The translations under genes were made by a program, and so were the position numbers. Below, in pieces: positions 1 to 10,594 of a stretch of 64,000 nt of DNA. The stretch's first letter is position 1; every line of letters begins with the position of its first letter. The DNA comes from Typhlomys cinereus. Taxonomy: Eukaryota > Chordata > Mammalia > Rodentia > Platacanthomyidae. The DNA is taken from the NCBI GenBank assembly GCA_023101885.1, contig JALPQD010000818.1, positions 82,001-146,000 of the forward strand. Reading direction: 5' to 3'. The notes under the pieces were generated by a model. That model was not told where the DNA came from, did not search any database, and was given only the letters and a program-made list of their open reading frames with translations.

Positions 1-561
1 ATCTGGAAAAGGAGTAAGGCCATATACATTAATGACTTAAACACTGGTTTCCTTACTATTTTGTCAGATCGTGCTGTTTAAAGGGGATATTTTCCACATT
101 TGTTCAAAATTTCACAGCAAATACTTCCAAGTGCTGGAATCCTTCACTTCAACTCTCAGCTGACAAGACACTTTAAACAGACATCAGAGGAGTGGCTCTT
201 CCCCCTTCCCAAATCTTACTGTTCCCTCTTTCCATCCTGCCTGTCAACACCCTGAGGGCTGCCCACTGGCTTAGACCCCCAGGTCTGTACAGTGAGCCAA
301 CATCTACACCACGCCACTTCAGGAACTCAGTCAGGAGGAACGGTGGGCTTTAAACCAGCTAAGTAAATCCCGGCTCTTGTTTTGTTATGGCCCCATCACC
401 GGACATGTCACTGGACAGCAGGGGCGACAGTCCCTCGTTCTTCACAAAGATACCCAGATCTGTGACTCGCTTCTCTCAGATTTCTGAGAGATTTGATGCC
501 AGGGCTGAACCCTTTCTTGGTACACATTCCACCATTAAACTGATTCCTGCATTTGGTGAGA

Positions 562-757
562 TACCTTGGCTGGTAAGGTGCTTGCTCACACATAAGACAA
601 ACTATATTTGACCTTTGGAAGTCCATCTAGTAGAAGGAAACTGACTTCTGAAAGTTGTCTTACGAATTCTCTTCCTGTACTATGTTATATATGAGCAAGA
701 GTGCCTGAATCTACCTGTCTCTCAAAAGAAATTAAAAAAAAAAAAAAAAAAAAAAAG
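562..757 (+). repeat. B3/B2-like SINE with poly(A) tail
   Basis: The segment has the layout of an old tRNA-derived rodent SINE: a head beginning near TTGGCTGGTAAGGTGC, a middle reading CTGACTTCTGAAAGTTGTC as in B3/B2 elements, and a run of about 24 A at 732-757. The sequence is diverged and no target-site duplication is obvious. The small open frames here are not genes. Confidence 0.55.
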
Positions 758-1189
758 CGCCTGCTTATCTTTTTTCTTGGGAGGAACTTTCTTGGAGACG
801 GCTTCATGGCCTAGGACTCCTGCGGGAACCTTGTTCTGTTTCCTCCCGGCTCATTCTCCTGAAATACTGTCAGCACACTACATTACTCTAAGGGGATTTG
901 AGCTCGGGTCCAGCCCCCGTTCCCTGTTTGCACTCAAAAGAGCAAGGAAGGGAATATGTGAACAGACAAACACACACGCAAAACAGGCAAAAGGGGCAAG
1001 GCCGCTGTACAAGGTTGCTACGGAGCTGACCGTCACCCCTCTGTGTGAAGGATGAGCCAGCAACACAACTTTCCACACTAGACACTTTAACAACCAGTTT
1101 TACAGTGTCGGGAAGCTGCAAAACCAAGAGGACAAAAGAGACTAGTAGAGGGTGTCTTGTTCAAGCACCGGGAGGCTGGGCGGGCGAGT

Positions 1190-1880
1190 GCCAGAAGCTC
1201 AGCCTGGCCCGGTGTAGAAAGGGAACCTTGTCCCGTGAAAAACGATAAAAAACAACTGGAAAGGTGGGTCGTGTCCTGCCGAAGGGCGCCGGGACACATC
1301 CCCCGCCCTTTCCAAGCCCTGCCGCGCTCCGGCTGGGGCTTACACCACCAGCCCGGGACCCCCAAGCGGCCCGAGCGCAGTGGAGCCCCCTGAGTCCCAC
1401 GGCTGCGCCAACAGCGCCCTGCGCCCCTCGGGGAGCCCGCCGGCACCCCCAACTTCTGTGCGGCGCTCCCGCCGCCCGCCCGGCCACGGCAGCCTCACGG
1501 CCGCGCTCGGCGGCGCTCACGGCTCCGCGGCCCCACGCGCCGCACCCCGGCTCCAGGCTCCGCGCAAGGCCGGGGCAGGACGCCCGGGGCCCGACGCCCG
1601 GGGCCCGCCGCCAACCTGGACCCGTGCAGCCGGAGAATATGGTGCGCACAACGGCCGCAAGGCGGAACCCGGGGCGCCGGGACACACAGCTTCCCGCCGG
1701 CCGGGACCCGCCGCACTCACCGCTTCCTTCCGGCGGCGTGGACAACCCGCGTCGGCCCGCGCTTGTCTCCAGCAGCAGAGGATCCGGAACCACAGCAAAG
1801 AGACAGACACGGACGGCCCCAAGATGGCGGCAGAGGGTGGATTGGACGCAAAAGCCCATGGGAGGCCCTGGAAGCCCGCC
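1190..1880 (-). promoter_or_regulatory. CpG-island promoter, direction leftward
   Basis: A GC-rich block dense in CpG stands out from the AT-rich surroundings. Reading the minus strand, the elements fall in normal promoter order: inverted CCAAT box (ATTGG at 1916-1920), GC box (GCCCGCCCC at 1874-1882), second inverted CCAAT box (1841-1845), YY1-type site (AAGATGGCGGC at 1821-1831, read as GCCGCCATCTT on the minus strand), then an exon-like stretch ending at a splice donor. There is no TATA box, as expected of a housekeeping promoter. Transcription start is inferred near 1835-1850. Activity in the rightward direction is possible but has no comparable evidence. The long open frames crossing this block on both strands are explained by its low stop-codon frequency. 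Confidence 0.8.
1721..1845 (-). other. Probable first exon (5' UTR) of a host gene that continues left of the window
   Basis: On the minus strand the sequence after the YY1-type site runs to AAGCG|GTGAGTG, a strong splice donor; its GT is at 1719-1720. A short GC-rich exon of about 120 nt between a CCAAT/GC-box promoter and GTGAGT is typical of non-coding first exons of widely expressed genes. An ATG lies just upstream at 1857-1859, but its frame runs straight through the donor, so coding is not supported. I did not recognise the gene and cannot see a confident second exon within 1-1700. The exon boundaries are inferred from motif positions only. Confidence 0.55.
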
Positions 1881-2429
1881 CCTTCTCGCTCTCTGTCATC
1901 TGATGGGACGTTCTCATTGGACAACGACATGATACCTATAGGAAATGAGACAAGAGCCACAATTTCTTGGTATTTTGAAGTATGACTTCCTCCAGGCAAC
2001 CTATCTGCTGTGTTCACTTAATGTTGCCCATGAGACTGTATCAGCTACTGAATTAGCTTCAAAGAGATGTTATTCACAAGCACAAATAATAAAAAAAAAA
2101 AAAATCTGTAAATTTATTGCCAATCTACGGTTTGGTGGCGCTAACTTAAGTTTTAAAATGAGAAACAACCTTCTAATCCAGGAACGTCCAGTACGCACAA
2201 AATGTGAACAGAATTAACTTTTTACTTAGTAGCATAGTAGCAACTATGTAATATGTTGGGATTTAGATAAATGTCAACGTATGTTGTTTCCATTTATTCC
2301 TCTCCTTAGGCTTCCTTGCCTCTACTCAGCTCAGTCTCATTCCCAATAAAATAAATAAATAAAATAGAGCTCTCCTTTCATGTCCCATGCATTCCAAGAT
2401 ATGTAAGTTATTCCAGTGTGCTTATGTGA

Positions 2430-2690
2430 GTGTGTGTCTGTGTGTGTGATCACTATGGCATGAAGAGATGGGGGGTAAGAGAAGAGTGTGTGGATGGGGA
2501 GGGTGGGACAGGAGATAAGCAGATGGGAAGGGGAGGAGGGCAAAGACATAAACCCAGTTGGTTTTTAAATAAATAAAAAAATGAGAAATAAACACATAGG
2601 CAAATAAAATCAAAGGCAAATAAAATAATCAATAATCAAAATAATGATAATAAAATAAATAAACTAATCAAAGGCAAATAAAATATTTTC
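2430..2690 (+). repeat. L1 3' UTR remnant followed by A-rich DNA
   Basis: The purine-rich stretch with GTGGATGGGGAGGG and AAACCCAGTTGG followed by A-rich sequence matches the end of the longer L1 copy near 11750-11915, so this is the last 150 bp of an old L1. The following AAATAAAATAA-rich sequence to about 2690 is its degenerate tail or simple repeat. Confidence 0.55.
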
Positions 2691-3584
2691 TCTTTTTTTC
2701 ATCATGCAGTAAACTTAAAAACATGTACCCCGTTTGCATACCAATGACTCTCATTCCCTTGAGTAGTTGCACATTGTTTTTGCTTTGCAACACAGGCACA
2801 ATTAAATTACCGTATTTGAATCATTGTTCTATGAATCGAAATGCTATTGACATAATGTCCCTGGTACTTTTTCTTGAGGCAATGTAATCAAATAAGGTAG
2901 GCAAAGATGCCTTCAGATTTTCTTTTGTATTTCATGTAAGAGAGGAGGTGAGTTGGAGGAAGCAGATGTGAACTTGAAGGATAGACAGCAACTTTGGAAG
3001 TCAGTTTTCTCCTTCCACTGTGTCAACCCCTGGAAGTTTACACCAAGGTGGGGACAGCAGCTTACAATCTGAGACAAGTCACTCTCATTTGAATTTGTGC
3101 TATAAGTTTATTTAGGCAAAGCCGTTTTCTAGTAATTGGAACTGAAACTAGTTCTGATAGTGAACCAAGAGGCATTGTGAGAGCCAAGACTGTTTGGGAG
3201 CGCTGAGGCTTCTAGACCAAGAGCTACCGTGGAGATTTACTACACCTAGCATGGTGATTTCTTTTTAGTGTCCCATTATTTCTAAGAACAGTTTTTCTTG
3301 ACATGCAGAATATATGTATGGAAATTCTCTTATGTTTTAAGTGATTTGCAGCAGAGTATGCTTCCATATTTTTTCTCTATCTCTGTGTGAAACAGATGCT
3401 TCCTTGATTCTTCCATTCCACCACCCACATCACTACACATAATATCCCTTCAAAATCTAATTTCCTCTCTGCTTAACATTGATATCTCTGTTCTCCTGGA
3501 TTCCCTCCCTTTTAGATTTGCCCCCTAATATTCTCTTTATAGGCTCCTGGATTCCAGAAGAAATCAGATTTAAAGGCACTGATC
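2691..3584. other. No gene or named repeat recognised
   Basis: AT-rich sequence with no long open frame, no promoter signature and no repeat I could name. Old, strongly diverged repeat sequence remains possible. Confidence 0.5.
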
Positions 3585-3600
3585 AAAATTTTTAGAGCTT

Positions 3601-3811
3601 GGGGCTGGAGAGGTGGCTCAGGGGCTAAGCCTCTGCCTCGCAGGTGGAAGTCCTGAGTTCGAATCTTAGAATCCACGTAAAGACGCCAGGCGGGGGAGGG
3701 GAGCGGCCTGCGTTTCTGGTCCTGATGGGGCGGAGCCTGTGAATCCCCGGGCAGAGTAAACAAAGAGGAGGTGGAGGTGGTCCACGGTGGTTCCCGAATT
3801 CAGCCCGTGGT

Positions 3812-3853
<42 letters not shown>

Positions 3854-3893
3854 CATGCACAAGTGAATAAATATTTTTTTTAAAAAATCAATT
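3601..3893 (+). mobile_element. Young B2-superfamily (DIP-like) SINE with TSD
   Basis: The head GGGGCTGGAGAGGTGGCTCA is the tRNA-derived A-box region, and CTGAGTTCGAATC is a good B box, so this is a pol III-type retroposon. A GC-rich body follows, then (AC)n and GTGAATAAAT plus an A-rich tail. It is flanked by a duplication ending TTTTAGAGCTT at 3585-3600 and about 3894-3909, so the element boundaries are secure. It interrupts or borders an old minus-strand L1. Confidence 0.9.
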
Positions 3894-3909
3894 AAAAATT
3901 TTAGAGCTT

Positions 3910-4470
3910 ATGTGTGCATATGAGCAAGAATAAGCAACATTCATTTTATATTGGCCTGGGTAATATCACCCAATATAATTATCAATTTTGTCCATTTAAC
4001 ACCAAATGTCCTATTTTCATTTTTGTTTGTCACTGAATAGAATTCCTTTCTATTTATGTATCACATCTCCATTATCCACTCTTGAGTTGAAGAACACTTA
4101 CATTGATTATATCTCAAAGTTTCTGTGAATAGTGCATCTATCAACATGGATGTGTAATGGTGTTATATGGTACTTTTATTTCTATAATTTGAGAAATCTA
4201 CAGGCTGATTTCCAAATGTTTAAAGAACCAGCAACCGTGTGTAAGGCTTCCTGTTTCTCCACATTAATGTAAATATATGCTATTGTTCATGCTCTCGACC
4301 ATAGCAATATTAATGGTTCAAGATGGAATCTGTGTTTCTCAGTACAGCAAGCATGTTGGGCAGTCTTAAATGCTTCCTCACTGTTCCAATTTCAGATTTC
4401 ACTACTTTCCTAAGCACATAACCCACACAACTCAGGATGACATTGATTTTAGCTTATTTAACAATTAAAC
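3910..4470 (-). mobile_element. Old L1 ORF2 3' portion
   Basis: Read on the minus strand, this has the order of the end of L1 ORF2 and the start of the 3' UTR. On the plus strand the tell-tale phrases are GTCACTGAATAGAATTCC, TATGTATCACATC and GTTGAAGAACAC, which mirror the conserved end of L1 reverse transcriptase transcripts. It is heavily diverged with no usable frame, and it is probably the same copy as 5110-5615, split by the SINE at 4703-5097. Confidence 0.6.
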
Positions 4471-4702
4471 ATAATAATCCAGCATGACAAATGTCATACT
4501 AGCATCAGAAGGTAAGGGGATTGTCCACAGCATATTCAAAGTCAAGTTCAGGTTGAGACAAGTACCCAAGAGCCATACATGCTTTCTAGAATGCCAGAGA
4601 ACCTCAGTGATAACCTCTTATCTACACATTACTCACCTGCATAGGGAATCTTTCCAACAAATACGATCTGGTCTTCTCATTTCAACTGAAATAATTAAGG
4701 CA

Positions 4703-4918
4703 GAGCTGGAGAAACAGCTCAGGGTTAAGCTTTTCCCTCACAAGCAGAAGAACCTGAATTCAGATCCCTGACCCCACATAATGACATCAAGCAGAAATGG
4801 CAGGGGCTTACACTTTTGGCTTTGGAAGGTGGAGCCTGGGAAATCCCAGGTCCAAGATAAAAGGAGGTAGAACAATTCAAGATGATTCCCAAACCACCCT
4901 TGTGACTCCATAGGCACA

Positions 4919-5009
<91 letters not shown>

Positions 5010-5022
5010 CTTTCTCTCTCTT

Positions 5023-5054
<32 letters not shown>

Positions 5055-5097
5055 ACACACACACATTCACACTAAAGAAAAAAATATTTAAAAAAAC
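4703..5097 (+). mobile_element. Older B2-superfamily SINE carrying a long (TC)n tract, with 10-bp TSD
   Basis: A diverged relative of the young SINE family: head GAGCTGGAGAAACAGCTCAG, body with AAGGTGGAGCCTGGGAAATC, then a (TC)n/(TTTC) tract of about 140 bp in place of the usual (AC)n, and an AAATATTTAAAAAA tail. A perfect 10-bp duplication AATTAAGGCA flanks it at 4693-4702 and 5098-5107. Minus-strand open frames full of Arg-Glu repeats are products of the TC tract. Confidence 0.85.
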
Positions 5098-5109
5098 AAT
5101 TAAGGCAAT

Positions 5110-5615
5110 CTCCACCAGGCACTCACTAATGTTAAGTTGACAGATGATACTAGCCAACAAACTTTCCTTTCTTCTACTTTCTTTTGTGTATTTTATTGTT
5201 CCATAGATCATTTTAATGTTTTCTTGAATTTTAGTTTGGGGAATTTTTTGTATACTCTAGACACTAATCCTCTATCAGATATATAAGTTGGAAAATAATT
5301 TTTATCCCATAATCTGTCTCTTGAATCAATTAGCATTTCATCTTGGTGTATTAAAGCTTTAAATTTCATGAGATCTTATTTGTCAGTGATTTTTCTTCAT
5401 TCCTATGCTGTTGAAAATCTATTCAGAAAGTCTTCTTCTGTCTGTGCCCACATGTTGAAACATGTCCCATACTTATTTTTCTTTATTTTCAGAACATCAA
5501 GTCTTATGGTGAGGTCCTTGATGGATTTGGAATTGAAATGTTTTAAAAATAAAGATAACTGTATAGATTCATTCTTTTGCATGTTGATATTCTATTGTCA
5601 CAAAATTTGTTGATT
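5110..5615 (-). mobile_element. Old L1 ORF2 fragment
   Basis: On the minus strand this matches the ORF2 region upstream of the C terminus. Plus-strand landmarks such as CTCTATCAGATATATAAG, TTTCATGAGATCTTATTTG and GAGGTCCTTGATGGATTTGG recur, better preserved, in the younger L1 at 17.4-17.7 kb. Frameshifts and stops are frequent. Confidence 0.75.
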
Positions 5616-5637
5616 TGTTGACAATGTACTTCCTCCA

Positions 5638-5736
5638 GTGTACTGCTCCCAAGCCTGGGGACATGAGTTCAGTCCCAACATAGTGGGAGAACCGTCTTGT
5701 AGATGCTGTCCTCTGACCTTCCCCCACTCAACATGG

Positions 5737-5792
<56 letters not shown>

Positions 5793-5853
5793 CATAGTGG
5801 GAGAACCATCTTGTAGATGCTGTCCTCTGACCTGCACCCATGCACCATGGCCT

Positions 5854-5918
<65 letters not shown>

Positions 5919-5935
5919 TCTCATAAGTAAATAAC
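5638..5935 (+). repeat. Old SINE tail duplicated in tandem with two (TC)n tracts
   Basis: A B3/B2-like segment (GAGTTCAGTCCCAACATAGT ... GTCCTCTGACCT) is followed by a TC tract (about 5739-5786). Then ATAGTGGGAGAACC ... GTCCTCTGACCT and a second TC tract (about 5853-5920) are repeated. The two units of about 115 bp differ at only a few positions. The open frames on both strands here read through this low-complexity DNA. Confidence 0.75.
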
Positions 5936-7090
5936 TATAAATAAAGAACGCAAGAGGAATTTTTAGGGTCACATAGGTGGGGTAATATCACATGAAAATA
6001 GGAATATCGTGCCTTTCTTTCCTACTTGTGTGCTTTAAGTTCTTTCTTGCTGGGCTGACTGTGGAGGTAAGATCTGTTTTAGCAGGACTGACGAAAAAGA
6101 ATGATCACCCTAAGTGTTCCTCTATATAGGAAGAAATGCTCTGAGTTTATATGGAGAATTCACCTGTTTTCAGCAAGTTGAAAATTATAAATCTCTGCAC
6201 ATTTTTGGCCAGTGAATGTAAGTGTTTGAAGTGGTAATGGCTTAATGACTATTGTTGTCATAACAATCATCAAAACCACTGACAATTCTAAGATCACCAA
6301 GGAGAAACAATAGAAGAATAAATAGAACATGTTAACAAAAGGCTAATGCTGGGTTTGGATAGAAGCAGATTGAAAATTCTATATGACTAGGATAATTTAA
6401 GTTTACACTTTGCATTCATAAACCCAGGCCTTTCCAACCAATAGTTCTGCTATACTCCATGGCTGAAATCCATGCTTGAACTTGATGAGCAACTCAGGTT
6501 TGGTTATGCACTTCCATTTAAGTGGAAAATAATACATAAATGAGGTATAAGAGGGCTATGAAAAATAACACCTCAGTTGTACAATTGTATTATGACCAGT
6601 TGATCAGAATTTTTAATTAGAGTGACCTTGCAATCACATTCTTTATTGAAATATTACAGTTCAGTGACAGAAAATTACATAATATTTAACAAAAATAAAT
6701 GAATAAGATACAATTTATGAAAACAGAAATGACTAAAACAGGAAACACAATGAAGTTAGAAAGACACCTTATGGTATTGATGACAAATTACAGAAGAAAA
6801 AGCTGTTATAAAAAAAGAACCATTCAGGGCTGCATCAGGCTGCAGGAAAAGGTGGTGGTCTCTACAGGAGTTAAAGTTGCTTACAATTTTTACTAGTTGG
6901 AAGAATCTGAAGAAGGACCAGAAAGTGTAGAAGGTTTAGCTGAGGTTAACAATGAATTTAAGCTTTAATTAATGTCAACAAAAAGGATACATATGCATGG
7001 ATATTTGATTTTTTAGACTTAATTTTTTCTTAAAATATAAGTAAAATGAGAGACATGTCCAAAAAACAAGCAAGCAAACATACAAGCAAA
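5936..7090. other. Unassigned AT-rich DNA
   Basis: No gene, promoter or confident repeat was recognised. The longest open frame (6699-6896, plus strand, 65 codons) is Lys/Met rich, has no domain I recognise and is not supported as a gene. Confidence 0.45.
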
Positions 7091-7094
7091 CAAA

Positions 7095-7268
7095 CAAACC
7101 AGCTAAACCAGTGATACATCACAGTGGAAAAGGCACCTTCTCCCAAACCTGGTGAGCTGAACTCAGCCCCCAGAAGCTCATATGGTAGAAGGAAAAAGCT
7201 AATTTCTGAAAGTTATCTTCTGACTCTCTGACTTCCACCAGTATACCATGGAATACATTGCCTGACTA
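7095..7268 (+). repeat. B3/B2-like SINE, diverged
   Basis: Phrases such as GTGAGCTGAACTCAGCCCCC, ATGGTAGAAGGAAAAAGC and AAAGTTATCTTCTGACT correspond to the B-box region and body of B3/B2 SINEs. There is no clear tail or flanking duplication. Confidence 0.5.
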
Positions 7269-7494
7269 ACTCTTACTCCATCTATTAATGCGTCTAAGAT
7301 TCTCTGCTTTAAGTGGTGAGTTAGACCAAAAAAGATGCTAAGCACAAAAGCTAGTTATTTTAAAAGCAAGCAGAGTAACACAAACTTGATTAAATATAAG
7401 AAGACATGAACCTTTTTAGAAATAGACATCTGTATCACCAAAGCAAACATTTCTTTGTTGCTTCTAAAGAAAAAGAATTTAAAAATATAGATAC

Positions 7495-7650
7495 TGCCAA
7501 CCAGGTGTGGCAGTGAATGCTTGTAATTCCATTCTGTTCCAGGAGGCAGCAGAAGGACCAGAAATCCCAGGTCATTTTAGGGCATCTAATGTACTGAAGA
7601 ACTGAGCAGCTTGAGTGAAATGAAATCCTACATCAAAAACAACACCAAAA
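7495..7650 (+). repeat. B1-type SINE, diverged
   Basis: CCAGGTGTGGCAGTGAATGC followed by TTGTAATTCCA and CCAGGAGGCAGCAGAAGG is the 7SL-derived B1 pattern in the forward orientation. It ends in an A-rich stretch (ACATCAAAAACAACACC). Confidence 0.6.
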
Positions 7651-8306
7651 AAGAAATGTTAATTTCATGATTATAGATGAAAAGAATTAATATTCACTAA
7701 AGGTCCATTCTACTCAGAATACAGAACCATCTGTCACCTTAATACCAGTAATGTTCTTCAGAGAATTTGAAAAAAAAAACTATCACAAACATTATTTCAA
7801 ACGATGTCTCAAACAGCATTGTTAAGCACACAGATTCCAATGTCAAAAAATAAGCAAATAGGGAGTCTTTGGAACACCAACATTCAAATCTCATTATCGA
7901 GACAAAAAGGTACTGGCATAACACACATGTACAGAACTGAAAAAGAGCAATCCAAGATACATGCATAGAAGCACAAAAAGAGATTATCTCTTAAAAAAAA
8001 AAAAAAACTATGTGTATTCAGTGTGGTACTTTGGATTAAAGGTATTCTAAACCCAGGTGCTGAGATTTTGTCACAAGTCAGTGGTGATTTCAGCAGACAG
8101 AACCAGCTAAAGGAAATAAGATCATATGGTACATGACCTAGAAGGGGTCAGTTCCTCCTCTTTGCTTCCTGGGTGCAATGACATGAGCAGCTTTGCAATA
8201 TCACATGCTCCTTGCCAAAATGTTCTCTCACCAAGAATTCAAAGTGAAATATTCAGATAAACATTGAGGGCAACCTTGGAAAACAACAATTGAAAAAATG
8301 TTTCCT

Positions 8307-8556
8307 GGGGTTGGAGAGATGACTCAAGGGTTAAGAATTCTGTCTCGCAAGCAGAAAGTCCTGAGTTCGGATTCCAGGTCCCACATAAAAATGCCAGGCA
8401 GAACCAGCAGTGACCTGTACTTCCTGCTCTGGTGGACCCAGCCTGGGAAATACCAGACCGAAGCAAAAAGGAGGTAGAAGCAATTCAGGATGATTCCCAA
8501 AGTCACTCTCTAAATAAATAAGTAACAAATAAATAATAAAATATATTTAAAAAAAA
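8307..8556 (+). mobile_element. Older B2-superfamily SINE with 15-bp TSD
   Basis: Head GGTTGGAGAGATGACTCAAG and B box CTGAGTTCGGATTCC, with a body of the older subfamily (GAGGTAGAAGCAATTCAGG) and an AAATAAATAAG-type tail without the long AC tract. A perfect 15-bp duplication GAAAAAATGTTTCCT lies at 8292-8306 and 8557-8571. It sits inside one unit of a local tandem duplication. Confidence 0.88.
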
Positions 8557-9499
8557 GAAAAAATGTTTCCTATGCTCGCAATATTTCTCCTAGGCGTTTT
8601 ATCCATTGACAACAACCTTTGAAAACCACAATTGAAAAAACTGTTTCCTATGATTGAGATACTTCTCCCACATGCTTTGTCTATGATGGACTTTCTGATG
8701 TTATGAGTTATGCACAGAAACATGGGTACTCCCAGACTGATGAGTAATTCACTTATCTTTCTCACTATATATAGAAGTCAAATAAATATAGCTCAAATTT
8801 TAATATAATACCTAAAAACATGAAACTCAGAATGCACAGGAAACATGCAGGGTCACATAAGAAAAACATATCAAACACTAAAAGAAAAAAATGTTGTGTT
8901 CTTATGATACTTGTGGAAAAAGATGGGGAGAAGACGAGTAGTATTTACTGGGGTGCACATAGATGAAATGAGTATATTCTCATGATTCATAGAACAGAAG
9001 TAAATATGTTGGTTGACAGAAATTAGTTTAATACTTCAAAATACCTAGGAGAGATAGTTCCATTGTTTATAATAGAAACAAATAATCCCTGCAATGAAAC
9101 TTACTACCTACCTTCATCTAATCAGCACACTTTACATACTTGTATTACAAAGACATGTGATTCTCCAACACTGTGTGTCATTACCAGTTTTACTGAAAAT
9201 AAGTGATAAGAAGTTAGTATTGAAGGTTAGAGATCTTCCCTACACGAATTAGCCAAGAAGACATTAGTTAATCCTGAGAGTTGCAGAAGAGGAAGAATCA
9301 CCCAATGACACAGGTTGTTACAGATATCCAGTATCACATCCCTGTAATACTCTGAGCAGTATCCAGGTTCTGTGATTTCTGCCAGGTAAAATCCACAGCT
9401 ATGTCTTCAAATGATACTGGTCCCTACAATAACACATTTCTCATTGGCCCAAGTCTCAGCCTTGGAAAGAGAAATGAGAAATCTTGTTATGTGTCTCTT

Positions 9500-9799
9500 T
9501 TTAAAATTTTTTTTGTTGTTTATTCAATTATACGTGTGTGTGCGCACGGGCGAGTGCGTGTGCGTGTGTGTGTGTAGAACCACGGGCCAATTCGGGAACT
9601 ACCATGGACCGCCTCCACCTCCACCTCCTCCTTGTTTACTTGGCCCCGGGATTCGCAGGCTCCGCCCCATCAGGACCAGAAACGCAGGCCGCCCTCGCTT
9701 CCGCTTCCGCCCAGCGTCTATACGTGGGGTCTAGGATCCGAACTCAGGACCTTTGGCCTGCAAGGCAGAGGCTTAACCCCTGAGCCACCTTTCCAGCCC
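9500..9799 (-). mobile_element. Young DIP-like SINE, minus strand
   Basis: On the plus strand the copy reads backwards: tail (TTTATTCAATTATACG), GT-rich tract, GC-rich body, B-box complement (GATCCGAACTCAGGACC), and head ending GAGCCACCTTTCCAGCCC near 9799. Its right edge coincides with the left end of an L1 fragment. A flanking duplication is only weakly visible. Confidence 0.85.
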
Positions 9800-10544
9800 A
9801 CAAAATGTATCTTTGAACCTAAAAGAAACTTTTCCCAGGATGAAATTAAAGTGTCTGACAAATACCTTAAAACACATTCCACGTTCCTAGGCATTATGGA
9901 AATCCAAATCAAAACCACCCTGAGGTATCATCTCACCCTGGTCAGAATGGTAAAATCCAAAACAAATATAACAATAAGTGCTGGAGAGGATGCAGGGAGA
10001 AGGGAACCATCATACATTACTGATGAGATGCAAACTTGTACAACCGCTCTGGGTATCAGCATGGCAATTGCTAAAAAAATTAAAAATGGAAATGCCATTT
10101 CACTCCCCTATACACTCCTGGGAATATTCCTAAAGAATACTGCATCTTACTATAGAGACACATGTACATGTTCATTGCAGCTCTATTCACAATAGCAAAG
10201 TCATGGAATCAACCTCAATGCCCAACAATAGATAAATGGATACAGAAAATGTGATACGTATACTCAATAGAATATTATTCAGCCTTCAAGAAAAATGAAT
10301 TCATAAAAATTGCTGATGATGGGGGCTGGAGAGGTGGCTCAGGGGTTAAGCCTCTGCCTTGCAGGCCAAAGGTCCTGAGTTCGGATCCTAGACCCCACGT
10401 ATAGACGCTGGGCGGAAGCGGGGGCGGCCTGCGTTTCTGGTCCTGGTAGGGCGGAGCCTGTGAATCCTGGGGCAGAGTAAAGAAGGAGGAGGTGGAGGCG
10501 GTCCATGGTGGTCCCCGAATTCACCCGTGGTTCTACACACACAT

Positions 10545-10594
<50 letters not shown>

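Noticed and set aside
1161..1985. Overlapping open frames of 166-232 codons on both strands in the CpG island
   Set aside because: Stop codons are rare in GC-rich DNA. The frames overlap on both strands, show no domain, and the best one runs through a strong splice donor.
3601..3680. tRNA gene suggested by A and B boxes
   Set aside because: The boxes are the tRNA-derived heads of SINEs. No copy folds into a complete tRNA with acceptor stem, and all continue into SINE body and tail.
4725..5066. Arg-Glu repeat protein on the minus strand
   Set aside because: It is a translation of the TC microsatellite in a SINE. The same applies to frames at 5598-5972, 11828-12304, 56282-56617 and 58828-59103.
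5638..5920. CRISPR-like array from regularly repeated units
   Set aside because: There are only two units, the intervening sequence is a TC microsatellite, and the host is a mammal. It is a tandem duplication of SINE sequence.
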